A DNA stretch of 64,000 bases from an uncultured Anaerovibrio sp. (GTDB lineage: Bacteria; Bacillota; Negativicutes; Selenomonadales; Selenomonadaceae). The position numbers were made by a program, and so were the translations under genes. Position 1 is the stretch's first letter, and every line of letters begins with the position of its first letter. Where the stretch lies: NCBI GenBank assembly GCA_902786545.1, contig CADACU010000010.1, positions 19,589 through 83,588 on the forward strand, given 5' to 3'. The notes beneath the pieces were generated by a model. The model worked only from the letters and a program-made list of their open reading frames with translations, had not been told where the DNA came from and did not search any database. This document shows, piece after piece, positions 1 to 9,690 of the stretch.

Positions 1-83
1 CGGAAGAAATTGCTTCAGCATCTGATGCTTTGGCCAAGCTGGCTCAGGATGTACAGTCTGTTTTGAGAAGGTTTAAGTTCTAA
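1..83 (+). CDS. Methyl-accepting chemotaxis protein, C-terminal end (partial)
   Basis: The reading frame is open from the window edge to a TAA at 81-83. It encodes an alanine- and serine-rich helical tail (EEIASASDALAKLAQDVQSV, then a basic end). This resembles the end of the signalling domain of chemotaxis receptors, as in the complete receptor at 23600-25621. Only 26 residues are visible, so sensor type and ligand cannot be judged. Confidence 0.6.
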   Translation, partial: EEIASASDALAKLAQDVQSVLRRFKF

Positions 84-103
84 CTAAAAGCAGTATTGCA
101 CAT

Positions 104-137
104 AAAAAGACTATCGCTTTTTAGCGGTAGTCTTTTG
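104..137. terminator. Bidirectional rho-independent terminator
   Basis: An AAGACTATCGCT/AGCGGTAGTCTT stem with a TTTT loop has A-rich and T-rich flanks. It lies between the convergent receptor and cobT genes and can serve both. Confidence 0.85.
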
Positions 138-156
138 TGTTAAAGAATGTATTTAT

Positions 157-2115
157 TTAGTGAACCAGTTCCTGTCTTCCGGCACCGGGACCGTCGTTGG
201 CTACAGCGACCTTGGCTTCGGCGAAGGTCTTCATGGTGTTTAGCATATATATGGCAGCCTGTACCAACCGCATACCCAGCCAGGCGGTAATGCCTGGTAT
301 TTTAATGTTCAGCTGATACAGCTGCGGTTCCATTGGCAATAAAAATGGCTCTACTTCCGGGACAAGTTGAGCGGCGTAGCTGGCAATGGCTATGACGCCC
401 CGGTCACCTAAAATTACCATGGAACGGTTGTGGCTGGCGGCAATTAAAGCGCCCATTATAGCAGAGGCCAAAAGTTGTTTATCTTTGGGTAGATGGCTGA
501 GAAAATCTGTTTTATCCCATTTTAGGGTTCCGTCCGGGTGGCAAAGCATATCAGCCAGTTCATCAGCCAGGGCGATATCTTCATCCAGGAGGGATATTCC
601 AATGACATGATGATACATGGACAGATTTTCCCCTTGTAGCCGGCCGAATTCAAAAGCATCCATTTGACTGCGGTTTTGGGTCAAAAGCGCCAATGTAGTG
701 AGTGGTGGACCTTCTTGGGCCTGATGAGAAAAGCTGTGTAGACAGGCCAACTGGTCCGTCACCAGTTCCTTATCATTCAGGCCAAAGCAGAGAAGATGTT
801 GGGATATTTCCTCAGGGTGAGGCAAATCATCACAAAGTATGCCACTTAACTGGGCCGCTATCTGTTCAATAACTCCCAGACTATAAATTGGCTTGGCCAG
901 ATTATCCAGGCGCAGCTGGCATTGTTCCATGCTGTCCTTAGCCAGACTTGGCATGGTTTTTGTGTAATAATCAAAGGTTTTATGGGTAAGGGATATGGAG
1001 GCAGGTGGAATAATTTCCCGTTGTATTTTGTTGCGCATCAATAATTTTGCTTCCACATCATCGGCAAGATTATTATAGGCTTTTATGGACATATCAAGTA
1101 TATCAGCCAATAGGGATGAGCCAATGGCTTCTCCCAGCTTAATGTTAAGGGTCATAAAAGGTGTTAGCCCTAATTCTTGTAAAATAAGGGGATGTCCCTG
1201 TTCGCCGGCCAGATGAGATGGCAACAGATAATCGGTAACCACTGGATTAAGGCGGGCCGCTATAAGGGCGGCAGCACTGGAATTAAAGCCATCCAAGATG
1301 GTGATGGAATGAGAGGTGGCAGCTCCCAGAATTAGGCCGGCAATGGCCCCCAGCTCAAATCCTCCGACCTTGGCCAGTACATCGATGGGGTCAGCTGGAT
1401 TTGGCTTATTGGTTGTCAGTATCTTTTTCACAGTAGCTAGCTTGGTTTTATAACGGCTATCGGAAATGTTGGTTCCCCGACCGGTGGTGTTTTCCGCCGG
1501 TTCCTCCAGCAGCGCCGCTGTAATGGCTGCACTGGCTGTGGTGTTGGAAATCCCCATTTCACCAGGCAGGAATACTGTTACGCCTTGTTGCTGGTGCAGC
1601 TGCTGGGCCAGGTTTATTCCGTAATAAATGGCCTGAACAGCCTGTTCTCGGGTCATGGCTGCGCCCTGTGCCGAGTTGTTGGTACCGGAGGCAATGTGGA
1701 AATCAATCAGACCAGGCAGGTCGTCAATTGGCTTGTTGATGCCTAAATCTGCCACGGAAAGATGGGCTCCGATAAAATCAGCAAAGGAGTTGGCCGCTGC
1801 CCCTCTGGATATAAGATAATTGGCTACCATATGCAGGGTGGTTTCCGGAGGATATGCACTCACATTTTCTTTAGCCACCCCATGATCTGCGCAGCAAATA
1901 GCTACAGCCTTTATCGGGGTAGCAGGAAAGGTTGCGGTACCAATGGCGGCAGCGTATTTTTTTAATAAATATTTTATGGCGCCAAAGGCCTCAATAGGAA
2001 TAAATGATTTTGACAGGGCTGTTTCAACGGTTTCGGCATATTTGGCATCAGCTTTGGGGATGTCCTGTATAAGCTGCAGCAAAGTGTCTTCGCTGACAGC
2101 TGTTAATTTCTCCAT
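157..2115 (-). CDS. cobT: Nicotinate-nucleotide-dimethylbenzimidazole phosphoribosyltransferase with a second CobT-like half
   Basis: CobT makes alpha-ribazole phosphate for the lower ligand of cobalamin. The first ~360 residues carry family motifs: GEMGISNTTASAA, ILDGFNSSAAA, HLAGEQGHP and LGEAIGSSLLADIL, the last with the catalytic Glu. At 652 residues it is nearly twice the usual ~350. The extra C-terminal part (about 440-652) looks like a second, degenerate CobT unit: it keeps ASHNRSMVILGDRG and an LNIKI segment but has PGITAWLG where an active copy has GEGTGA. Its start codon overlaps the tex stop by one base, so translation is probably coupled. The CobT assignment is firm; the function of the second half is inferred. 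Confidence 0.88.
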   Translation of the reverse strand: MEKLTAVSEDTLLQLIQDIPKADAKYAETVETALSKSFIPIEAFGAIKYLLKKYAAAIGTATFPATPIKAVAICCADHGVAKENVSAYPPETTLHMVANYLISRGAAANSFADFIGAHLSVADLGINKPIDDLPGLIDFHIASGTNNSAQGAAMTREQAVQAIYYGINLAQQLHQQQGVTVFLPGEMGISNTTASAAITAALLEEPAENTTGRGTNISDSRYKTKLATVKKILTTNKPNPADPIDVLAKVGGFELGAIAGLILGAATSHSITILDGFNSSAAALIAARLNPVVTDYLLPSHLAGEQGHPLILQELGLTPFMTLNIKLGEAIGSSLLADILDMSIKAYNNLADDVEAKLLMRNKIQREIIPPASISLTHKTFDYYTKTMPSLAKDSMEQCQLRLDNLAKPIYSLGVIEQIAAQLSGILCDDLPHPEEISQHLLCFGLNDKELVTDQLACLHSFSHQAQEGPPLTTLALLTQNRSQMDAFEFGRLQGENLSMYHHVIGISLLDEDIALADELADMLCHPDGTLKWDKTDFLSHLPKDKQLLASAIMGALIAASHNRSMVILGDRGVIAIASYAAQLVPEVEPFLLPMEPQLYQLNIKIPGITAWLGMRLVQAAIYMLNTMKTFAEAKVAVANDGPGAGRQELVH

Positions 2116-4307
2116 TATGCCAGAGCCTCCTTGGGAACCTGTTTCAAGCTGAGACCAATGCGGCCCCTGGCTTCATCTACACTTATGACTATTACCGTGA
2201 TGATATCTCCCACGCTTAGCACATCCAATGGGTGTTTTACCCGCTTGTTGCTCAGTTCGGAAATATGAATCAGTCCGGCGGTTTTAATGCCAATATCTAC
2301 AAAGGCACCGAAGTCAGTTACATTGCGAACTGTACCCCGCATAATGGTACCAACCTGAATGTCAGAGAGCTTGACGATAGCCTTGCGGGTCAATGGTGCA
2401 GGGAGCTCTTCCCGGGGATCTCGGCCTGGTTTGGCCAAAGCATCCAAAATATCCTTCACTGTTGGTACTCCGGCATTCAAATCTTTGGCTAATTTTTCCG
2501 GATCTATCAGTTTTATTTTTGCCTGTAAAAACTCCAGCTGTTTTTTGTCAGTAAGGATATCTATATCAGCACCGAGTTTTGCCAGAATGTTTTTAGCCAA
2601 TTCATAGGATTCTGGGTGAACAGGTGTGTTGTCCAGCGGCATATTGCCACCGTTAATCCGCAAAAAACCGGCACATTGGGTATAAGCGGCATTGCCCAAC
2701 CGGGCTACCTTCAACAACTCCTTGCGGGAGCTGAATGGTCCGTTCTCGTTTCGGAAGGCCACAATATTTTTGGCAATGGTGGCGTTTATGCCGGCCACAT
2801 GCTTTAACAGGGCCGGTGAGGCGGTGTTTAGCTCAACGCCTACATGGTTTACCGCAGACTCAATGGTCTGGTCCAGGGTGTTGGCCAGCTCCTTTTGGTT
2901 TACATCATGCTGGTATTGCCCTACGCCAATCGCTTTCGGATCGATTTTAACCAGTTCTGCCAATGGATCCTGAACCCGACGGGCAATGGATACGGCGCCC
3001 CGGATGGTTACATCGTATTCAGGCAGCTCTTCCTTGGCCAATGGGGAGGCAGAGTATACAGAAGCTCCGGCTTCGCTGGTCACGATATAGCGTGTATCAA
3101 GGTTATTGTCCTTGATTAGCTTGGCAGCAAATTCTTCGGTTTCAAAGGAAGCGGTACCGTTACCAATCGAAATAAGGGTTACATTATATTTTTTGATAAG
3201 GGACAGAGCTTTTTTGGCAGACTCGGCGGCACCCTTGTCTCCGTGGGTGATGTAAAGTACCCCGTGGTCCAATACATGGCCTGTGGCGTCTACTATAGCC
3301 ATCTTACAGCCCGTGCGGTAACCAGGGTCAAGACCCATTACAGTAAACCCGGATAATGGAGCCTGCATGAGCAACTGTCGCAGATTGGTGCCAAAAATGG
3401 TAATAGCCTGTTTTTCAGCAGTTTCAGTGAGCTGGTTGCGTATTTCCCGTTCCAGAGAAGGCTGGATAAGGCGTTTCCAGCTGTCAGCAATGGTTTCTGT
3501 CAGTAATTCTGTAAAAATAGAGTCATTGGTGATAAATCGTTTTTGGATTAGACTATTTATTTTTTCATCATCTGATTCCAGCTTTACCTTCAGGCATTCC
3601 AGCTTTTCTCCCCGATTTATGGCCAAAATACGGTGGGACGGCAAGGTACGCACCAGTTCCCGGTACTCCTTGTACATAAGGAATACCTTGCCCTCCTCGG
3701 TAGTTTCCTTTTCTTCGTCCAGGGTGGTGGAAATAAAGGAATTGTTCCACAAATATTTACGCAGTTCCTGGCGCAGCTGGGCATCCTCGGAAATGGTTTC
3801 GGCAATAATATCCTTGGCACCAGCCAAAGCATCTGCGGAGGTTTCCACTTCCAGCTCCGGATTGATGTATTCAGTGGCAATATCTTCCGGATTACCACTG
3901 TTGAGCTGCTGTAGCATGATGGTATTGGCCAAAGGCTCCAACCCTTTTTCTTTGGCTTTTTGCGCCCTGGTCCGTTTCTTTTGCTTGTAAGGAAGGTAGA
4001 TGTCCTCCAACTCCTGCAGTTTGGTGGTTTTTTCAATGGCTGCCAAAAGCTCATCAGTGAGCTTGCCTTGTTCCTCGATTTTGTTGATGATTTCTTCCTG
4101 GCGTTTCACAAAGTTTCTCAGATATGTTAGCCGCTCGGAAATTATTCGTACCTTTTCTTCGTCCAGCTCGCCGGTCTGTTCCTTTCTATAGCGGGAAATA
4201 AATGGGATGGTGTTGCCATCGTCTAAAAGTTCTATTACAGCCTTGGTCTGAAAAGGCTTGATTTTAAGTTCAGCGGCAATTATTTCGCCGATATTTTCCT
4301 GTTTCAT
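2115..4307 (-). CDS. tex: Tex-family RNA-binding transcription accessory protein
   Basis: At 730 residues this is the normal length for Tex. It has an N-terminal helical domain, a YqgF/RNase H-like fold with GLDPGYRTGCKMAIVD near residue 325, helix-hairpin-helix segments around 500-560 (HVAGINATIAKNIV and following), and a C-terminal S1 domain from about 648 (GTIMRGTVRNVTDFGAFVDI). Tex binds RNA and elongation complexes; its bacterial role is still only partly defined. The ATG has AGGAGG upstream. It forms a two-gene unit with cobT, whose start overlaps its stop. Confidence 0.95.
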   Translation of the reverse strand: MKQENIGEIIAAELKIKPFQTKAVIELLDDGNTIPFISRYRKEQTGELDEEKVRIISERLTYLRNFVKRQEEIINKIEEQGKLTDELLAAIEKTTKLQELEDIYLPYKQKKRTRAQKAKEKGLEPLANTIMLQQLNSGNPEDIATEYINPELEVETSADALAGAKDIIAETISEDAQLRQELRKYLWNNSFISTTLDEEKETTEEGKVFLMYKEYRELVRTLPSHRILAINRGEKLECLKVKLESDDEKINSLIQKRFITNDSIFTELLTETIADSWKRLIQPSLEREIRNQLTETAEKQAITIFGTNLRQLLMQAPLSGFTVMGLDPGYRTGCKMAIVDATGHVLDHGVLYITHGDKGAAESAKKALSLIKKYNVTLISIGNGTASFETEEFAAKLIKDNNLDTRYIVTSEAGASVYSASPLAKEELPEYDVTIRGAVSIARRVQDPLAELVKIDPKAIGVGQYQHDVNQKELANTLDQTIESAVNHVGVELNTASPALLKHVAGINATIAKNIVAFRNENGPFSSRKELLKVARLGNAAYTQCAGFLRINGGNMPLDNTPVHPESYELAKNILAKLGADIDILTDKKQLEFLQAKIKLIDPEKLAKDLNAGVPTVKDILDALAKPGRDPREELPAPLTRKAIVKLSDIQVGTIMRGTVRNVTDFGAFVDIGIKTAGLIHISELSNKRVKHPLDVLSVGDIITVIVISVDEARGRIGLSLKQVPKEALA

Positions 4308-4455
4308 ATTGATATCCTCCTCAATTTTGTAACCAAATAATTATACCATAAAAAGTATGGCATACAAACTTAAGCCATCCTGTATGAGCTATTGCCTAAA
4401 GTATTTATTGCACTTTGAGGCATAGCACCCTTCAATGGGGACGCCTGTATTCTTT

Positions 4456-4484
4456 TTGACGATTGGGGCAAATTTTGGTATGTT
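4456..4484 (+). promoter_or_regulatory. Sigma-70-type promoter for the walJ-htrA-rlmH run
   Basis: TTGACG and TATGTT are separated by 17 bp, about 70 bp before the first plausible start. Confidence 0.6.
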
Positions 4485-4598
4485 ATATAGTGTTTTTGGG
4501 TTTTAACCAAAAACTAATAATCTTTACAGAATTTTTTCAGTAGGCCTGCTTATACTATGGGTGTAAGGAGGATGATAAGCAGGGGTGAAGGACTCCGG

Positions 4599-5360
4599 AT
4601 GAAATTTTCGGTTTTGGCCAGTGGAAGCAAAGGGAATTGTTCCTTTATTGAGATGGAGGGGAGCTGCCTTTTGGTGGATGCTGGTATAAGTGCAAGAAGG
4701 ATAAAACAGGAGCTGGGCAATATTGGTCACTCCATTGAGGATTTGGATGGGATTTTTATTACCCATGAGCATATTGACCATATAAAGGGCTTGGCTACGC
4801 TTACCAAGAAATATCGTATTCCGTTGTATAGCCGCCCGGATACCTTTCGGGCTATGAGCTGCTACAATGAGCTGCCAGTGGAATGCATCAATCCGATTAT
4901 TGATCAGGTACGGCTGGATAAGCTGACTGTCAGGGCGTTTTCCATTCCACACGATGCGGCTGATCCGGTGGGATACTCCATAATAGGCAGCATCAAGTGT
5001 GTGGTGGCAACGGATATTGGTTTTGTGGACAGCAAGCTCAGGAAAGAGTTGGAAGCAGCCCGGGTTATGGTCTTGGAGGCAAATCATGATGTAGATATGT
5101 TGAGAAATGGTGATTATCCTTGGCCGCTTAAACAGCGGATATTGAGCAACCGGGGACATTTATCCAATACAGATACGGCATGGGCTCTGGTGAATTTAAA
5201 GCAGCGGCCCCAAACGGTTTTTTTGGCTCATCTGAGTCAGTCCAATAACCTGCCGGATTTGGCCATAAATACAGTACAGCAAATTCTGGACCAACAGGGT
5301 GTAAAGAATTTGGAATTGATTTTGACGAATCAGGACAGATGCGTTAGTGTGGACTTTTAG
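4599..5360 (+). CDS. walJ: WalJ/YycJ-family metallo-beta-lactamase-fold hydrolase
   Basis: The 253-residue product begins with the typical MKFSVLASGSKGNC and carries the metal-binding THEHIDHIKG motif, a later HDAADPVGY histidine and a C-terminal SNRGHLSN segment. WalJ proteins are associated with the WalKR cell-wall regulon; a nuclease activity has been proposed. The ATG at 4599 is preferred to an in-frame ATG at 4557, because family homology begins there and GGGGTGAAGG lies just upstream. No walKR genes are nearby, but htrA follows, a frequent neighbour of this gene in Firmicutes. Confidence 0.9.
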   Translation: MKFSVLASGSKGNCSFIEMEGSCLLVDAGISARRIKQELGNIGHSIEDLDGIFITHEHIDHIKGLATLTKKYRIPLYSRPDTFRAMSCYNELPVECINPIIDQVRLDKLTVRAFSIPHDAADPVGYSIIGSIKCVVATDIGFVDSKLRKELEAARVMVLEANHDVDMLRNGDYPWPLKQRILSNRGHLSNTDTAWALVNLKQRPQTVFLAHLSQSNNLPDLAINTVQQILDQQGVKNLELILTNQDRCVSVDF

Positions 5361-5399
5361 GGGGATTAACCCCAAAAGATAATGATAGGGGGAAGAAAA

Positions 5400-6485
5400 A
5401 TGATTAAGAAGAAAGGTTTCGTTCAATCCTGCATGCCGGTAGTAATGAGCTTATTGGTGGCAGGCTCCATAATGTTAGGTGGCTGTGGTAACAGCAAGGC
5501 GGCCGAGGGGATTCCGGCTCCGGCTCCAAACACATCCATTTCTTCTGCAAGAAATACTCCGGTAGTGCAGGCTGCCAAGGCTGTAGGTCCAGCTGTGGTT
5601 GGTATTACCAATAAAGCCATTGCCAGGGATTTCTTCAATATGCCAAGGGATGTAGAGGGCTATGGTTCCGGCGTAATATTCCGCAAGGATGGCTACATTG
5701 TTACTAACAATCATGTTATTGAAGGTGCCAAGGAAATTATCGTGTCCCTGTCCGATGGCCGTAGCCTTACCGGCAAGCTGATTGGTGCAGACGAAATTAC
5801 CGATCTGGCCGTAGTAAAGGTGGACGCTGATGATTTGCCGGCTGCTGAATTCGGTGATTCCGATGATGTTATGGTGGGAGAACCAGCCATTGCTATTGGT
5901 AACCCAATGGGATTGGAATTCCAGGGTAGTGTTACCACTGGTGTAATCAGTGCCGTAAACCGTATACTGAATAAGGGCGAAAGCAATATGAAGCTTATCC
6001 AGACTGATGCGGCGATTAACCCTGGCAACTCCGGTGGAGCATTGGTAAATGCAGATGGCAAGGTAATCGGTATCAATTCCCAGAAGATTGTGACCAACGC
6101 AGTTGAAGGCATGGGATTTGCCATTCCAATCAATACCGTTAGAAGTGTAGTGGAAGACCTTATGACGCATGGTCAGGTTATTCGGCCATATCTGGGTGTT
6201 GGGGTGTTCGACAAGGAAAGTGCGGCACGCCAGGGCTATATACTGAATATTAAATCCGGTGTATATGTAGAACGGGTAACTTTGGATGGCCCGGCTGGAC
6301 GGGCTGGCATTCGTCGTGGGGATATTATTTTGGCTGTAGGCGGTACTGAAGTAAATACTGTAGGTGAGCTACGGGCTGCTATTATCGCCCACAAGGTTGG
6401 TGAGACCGTGGATGTGAAGTACAGTTCCAACGGTTCAACCTACACTGTCAGCGTTAAACTGGATGCTATGCCAAAAGAGGACTAA
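5400..6485 (+). CDS. htrA: HtrA/DegP-type serine protease, lipoprotein form
   Basis: This envelope protease degrades or refolds damaged exported proteins. The N terminus is a lipoprotein signal ending in LGGC, so it is probably anchored to a membrane. The trypsin-like domain has the triad His105 (NNHVIEGA), Asp135 (ITDLAVVKV) and Ser211 (NPGNSGGALVN). One PDZ domain follows at about 255-355 (AGRAGIRRGDIILAVGG). An in-frame ATG at 5382 exists, but the ATG at 5400 has AGGGGGAAG at good spacing. It lies between walJ and rlmH, a common Firmicute order. Confidence 0.94.
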   Translation: MIKKKGFVQSCMPVVMSLLVAGSIMLGGCGNSKAAEGIPAPAPNTSISSARNTPVVQAAKAVGPAVVGITNKAIARDFFNMPRDVEGYGSGVIFRKDGYIVTNNHVIEGAKEIIVSLSDGRSLTGKLIGADEITDLAVVKVDADDLPAAEFGDSDDVMVGEPAIAIGNPMGLEFQGSVTTGVISAVNRILNKGESNMKLIQTDAAINPGNSGGALVNADGKVIGINSQKIVTNAVEGMGFAIPINTVRSVVEDLMTHGQVIRPYLGVGVFDKESAARQGYILNIKSGVYVERVTLDGPAGRAGIRRGDIILAVGGTEVNTVGELRAAIIAHKVGETVDVKYSSNGSTYTVSVKLDAMPKED

Positions 6486-6491
6486 TTCCCA

Positions 6492-6971
6492 ATGAAAATA
6501 AGCATAGTTGCCGCAGGGAAGCTCAAGGAAAAATATTTGACGGAGGGTATAAAGGAGTTTTTAAAACGACTGACTCCCTTTGCCAATGTTAATATCATTG
6601 AAATAAATGAAGAAAAGATGAAGGATAATCCATCCGAGGCAGAAAAACAGCAGGTACTGGCCCAAGAGGGCCAGCGTCTGCTAAAGCAGGTGCCGGAGGG
6701 CAGTTATCTGATTGTCCTGGATGTTTATGGAAAAAATCTTTCTTCCGAGGAATTGGCGGCCAAAATTGACAGCCTGGCTCTCAATGGCAAAAGCCATATC
6801 ACCTTCCTTATCGGTGGGGCTTTTGGACTTTCTCAGGAGGTGCGTCAGGCAGCCGATTTGCTGTTGAGCTTTTCTAATATGACCTTTACCCACCAGATGG
6901 TACGGCTTCTGTTGGTGGAGCAAATTTACCGGGCCTTTAAGATAAACCGGGGAGAAAAATATCACTGGTAG
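6492..6971 (+). CDS. rlmH: 23S rRNA pseudouridine-1915 N3-methyltransferase RlmH
   Basis: At 159 residues this is the usual length for the SPOUT-class enzyme that methylates pseudouridine 1915 of 23S rRNA. The cofactor knot contains IGGAFGLSQEV, and the end has the characteristic INRGEKYH before a final Trp. It starts six bases after the htrA stop, so it is almost certainly co-transcribed. A strong terminator follows. Confidence 0.95.
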   Translation: MKISIVAAGKLKEKYLTEGIKEFLKRLTPFANVNIIEINEEKMKDNPSEAEKQQVLAQEGQRLLKQVPEGSYLIVLDVYGKNLSSEELAAKIDSLALNGKSHITFLIGGAFGLSQEVRQAADLLLSFSNMTFTHQMVRLLLVEQIYRAFKINRGEKYHW

Positions 6972-6985
6972 ATATATCCAATAAA

Positions 6986-7022
6986 AAATGCTGATTTCCC
7001 AAAGCTGGAAATCAGCATTTTA
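6986..7022. terminator. Rho-independent terminator
   Basis: A 14-bp perfect stem (AAATGCTGATTTCC and complement) lies between convergent rlmH and the Lrp-type gene, with A/T runs on both sides. Confidence 0.9.
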
Positions 7023-7050
7023 ATTTCATATTCAGTCTTTCGAGGTAAAA

Positions 7051-7497
7051 TTATTCCACCGTAACAGACGGCCTGTCCACAATGGAGGACAGCACCACAA
7101 TAGTTTGTGTCTTAACCACACCTGGCTGCTCTTTGATGCGGTTTAACAGAGCTTCAAGGGAACTGGTATTTTGGGTAATAATCTTTAATGAATAATCGAA
7201 ATCGCCGGTAATATAAAAACATTCCTTGATATCCGGCTCATCAACAACAAATTTAGTAAAGCTTTCACCATGACTTGGACTGTCAATGCTGAGGAAAATT
7301 ATGGCCATCAGCTGTTTGTCCACGAGGGCAGGGTCCAAAATGGCCGTATATTGCTTTATTACTCCGGCGGCCTCCAGCTTGCGTAAGCGTTCGCTGATTG
7401 CTGGCATGGACAGAGAAATCTCGGAACTAAGGACAGAAATCGTCACACGGGCATTTTCTTGCAGTCGTTTAAGAATTTTCTTATCAATATCATCCAT
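7051..7497 (-). CDS. Lrp/AsnC-family transcriptional regulator
   Basis: The 148-residue protein has an N-terminal winged helix-turn-helix (DDIDKKILKRLQENAR, then ISLSMPAISERLRKLEAAG) and a C-terminal RAM/AsnC effector domain (GDFDYSLKIITQNTSSLE). Such proteins respond to amino acids or related metabolites. An upstream in-frame ATG at 7512 is possible, but it lies only ~10 bp from a TATAAT box, so the ATG at 7497 is preferred. No neighbour points to the effector. Confidence 0.88.
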   Translation of the reverse strand: MDDIDKKILKRLQENARVTISVLSSEISLSMPAISERLRKLEAAGVIKQYTAILDPALVDKQLMAIIFLSIDSPSHGESFTKFVVDEPDIKECFYITGDFDYSLKIITQNTSSLEALLNRIKEQPGVVKTQTIVVLSSIVDRPSVTVE

Positions 7498-7521
7498 TTT
7501 TAACACCACCATTCTGCCTAC

Positions 7522-7551
7522 ATTATACCAATGAAAAGATAAAAAAGTAAA
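7522..7551 (-). promoter_or_regulatory. Promoter of the Lrp-type regulator
   Basis: On the minus strand TTTACT and TATAAT are separated by 18 bp. The -10 lies 24 bp before the chosen start. Confidence 0.6.
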
Positions 7552-7626
7552 CTTTTATCTTTAAAATAGCAAAAAAATAATTTTTTTTCCACATTTTATC
7601 AAATTTTATTTTGCGAGCGTTAAATT

Positions 7627-7655
7627 TTGGCATTTGTTTAATAATAGTGTAAAAT
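7627..7655 (+). promoter_or_regulatory. Promoter of the PBP gene
   Basis: TTGGCA and TAAAAT are separated by 17 bp, 34 bp before the start codon. Confidence 0.55.
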
Positions 7656-7689
7656 ATAAAGTTAGAAAAGTGTAATTTGGAGTAATAAT

Positions 7690-9663
7690 ATGGCGAAAAA
7701 ACAGGTAAATTTAAACGCAAGGATTTTTTTTCTGTACATGGGAATGACCCTTCTTTTCTTGGTGCTTATAGTCCGCTTCGGTATTTTACAGATTTTTCAG
7801 CACCAGGAAATGACTGAAAGGGCTTTGGCTGCCGCTCAGGATAATGTGGTCAGGCAGTCACCCCGAGGGAAAATATTGGACCGTAATGGTCGGGAGTTGG
7901 CTATAAGCCGTATAGCCAAGCTTTTGGTAGTTCGTCCTGACCGGGTGGGCAGTGAGGAAGATATACAGGTGTTGGCTGCGGAGCTGAGCCCTATTGTGGG
8001 GATAAAGGCGGAGGAAATTGCCAACAATATCCGGGAAGGCGGCACTTATTATGCAGTGAAGCATGGTCTGGAAAGTGACGAGGAAGCGGCTATTAACCAG
8101 CTGAAAAAGGACAAGGGTTATGAGTGTATTTGGATGGATGATGAGGTCAAGCGCTGTTATCCAAATGATATGCTGGCAGCCAATGTCATCGGCTTTATCG
8201 GTATGGAGGACAAAGGCCTGGCCGGATTGGAGTATTCCTTGGACAGTGTGGTCAAGGGGGATGTGCAGGAGGACAATGTTATCACCGATATGAAGGGGCA
8301 GACTATTTTTGATTCCATTTTCTCTCTGTCCCAGCATCGTTATCAGGGGGATAACTGCAAAACCGTTACGCTGACCATTGATGCCTCCATGCAGTTTATT
8401 GTGGAGCAGACATTGGATAAGGCCATGCTGGATAACAATCCAAAATCAGTTACAGCGATTGTTATGGACCCAAAGACTGGCGAGGTCCTGGCTATGGCTT
8501 CCCGTCCAAGCTATAATCCAAATAAATTTGGCGATTATTCTATGGATGCCATGCGAAATATTGCGGTATCGGATATTTATGAGCCTGGTTCCACATTTAA
8601 ATCTATTGTAGCCGGTGCGGCCCTGGAGGATGGTGTAGTAACGCCGGATCAGACCTTCTATGACCCGGGCCGGATTACTGTATCAGAAAAACATATTCAA
8701 AACTGGAACGGCGAAAGCTTTGGTACTGTTACCTTTACTGATATTGTTAAAAATTCAATTAACACCTGTTTTGCCATGATTGGGCAGATACTTACGGGTA
8801 AGCGGCTGAACGAGTATGCCAGAAATTTCGGTTTTGGTGAAATTACTGGCATAGAACTGCCGGGAGAGGAACCGGGGATGCTCTTTGAATCCAGTGAAAT
8901 GCTGGACTCAGATGTGGCTACCATGTCCATTGGCCAGAGTATTGCGGTGACGCCATTGCAGCTGGTAACGGCTATGTCGGCCATTGCCAATGATGGTGTA
9001 TTGCTAAAGCCACATATTGTTAAGGAAATAACCAATGCTGATGGCTCGGTATACAAAGAAAATGGCCGGGAAGAGGTGCGCCGGGTTTTGAGCTCAGCCA
9101 CGGATAAGACCCTGATGGGGCTGTTGGAGCAGGTTGTTGCTACAGGTGGTGGACAAAAAGCCCAGGTAAAGGGCTATCGAGTGGCCGGCAAAACCGGTAC
9201 GGCCCAAAAAATTAACAAGGATACTGCCGGATATATGGAGGGGCGCTATATTGCTTCGTTCTGTGGTTTTGCCCCTGTGGAAAATCCTGAACTGGTAGTA
9301 TTGGTTATTATTGATGATCCGACCTCCGGGGAATTTTATGGTGGTCAGATTGCGGCACCGGTGGCCAGTGAGATTTTCTCCCAGCTGCTACGCTACAAGC
9401 ACATTGAACCATCATCGGACCCGTTTGCCGATATGGACAAGAACAATAAGAATCTGCCACAGTATGAGGTGACGAAAGCACCGCCAGGGAAACAGGTTAT
9501 GCCTGATTTACATGGCTTGAGTATTCGGGAGGTTTCCCAAAAGCTGGGGGAACTGGGAATAGGCTTGAGCATTCAAGGGACGGGATTGTCCTCCGGACAG
9601 AGCATACCTGCCAATACTGTGGTGGAGCCGGGAACCAGCGTTACAGTATATTTCACTCCATAG
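7690..9663 (+). CDS. Class B penicillin-binding protein (FtsI/SpoVD type) with PASTA domain
   Basis: This peptidoglycan transpeptidase has a short cytoplasmic start, a membrane segment at about 12-34, a PBP dimerisation domain at about 55-220, and a transpeptidase domain with STFK (301-304), SIN (356-358) and KTG (501-503). The C-terminal PASTA domain (about 600-657) is typical of SpoVD and Firmicute divisome PBPs. It stands outside any mra/mur cluster, so whether it serves division, elongation or another stage cannot be told. GGAG precedes the ATG, and a Cof-type hydrolase follows 27 bp downstream. Confidence 0.93.
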   Translation: MAKKQVNLNARIFFLYMGMTLLFLVLIVRFGILQIFQHQEMTERALAAAQDNVVRQSPRGKILDRNGRELAISRIAKLLVVRPDRVGSEEDIQVLAAELSPIVGIKAEEIANNIREGGTYYAVKHGLESDEEAAINQLKKDKGYECIWMDDEVKRCYPNDMLAANVIGFIGMEDKGLAGLEYSLDSVVKGDVQEDNVITDMKGQTIFDSIFSLSQHRYQGDNCKTVTLTIDASMQFIVEQTLDKAMLDNNPKSVTAIVMDPKTGEVLAMASRPSYNPNKFGDYSMDAMRNIAVSDIYEPGSTFKSIVAGAALEDGVVTPDQTFYDPGRITVSEKHIQNWNGESFGTVTFTDIVKNSINTCFAMIGQILTGKRLNEYARNFGFGEITGIELPGEEPGMLFESSEMLDSDVATMSIGQSIAVTPLQLVTAMSAIANDGVLLKPHIVKEITNADGSVYKENGREEVRRVLSSATDKTLMGLLEQVVATGGGQKAQVKGYRVAGKTGTAQKINKDTAGYMEGRYIASFCGFAPVENPELVVLVIIDDPTSGEFYGGQIAAPVASEIFSQLLRYKHIEPSSDPFADMDKNNKNLPQYEVTKAPPGKQVMPDLHGLSIREVSQKLGELGIGLSIQGTGLSSGQSIPANTVVEPGTSVTVYFTP

Positions 9664-9690
9664 GCTGATGGGCCGGGAAAGGATGGTATA

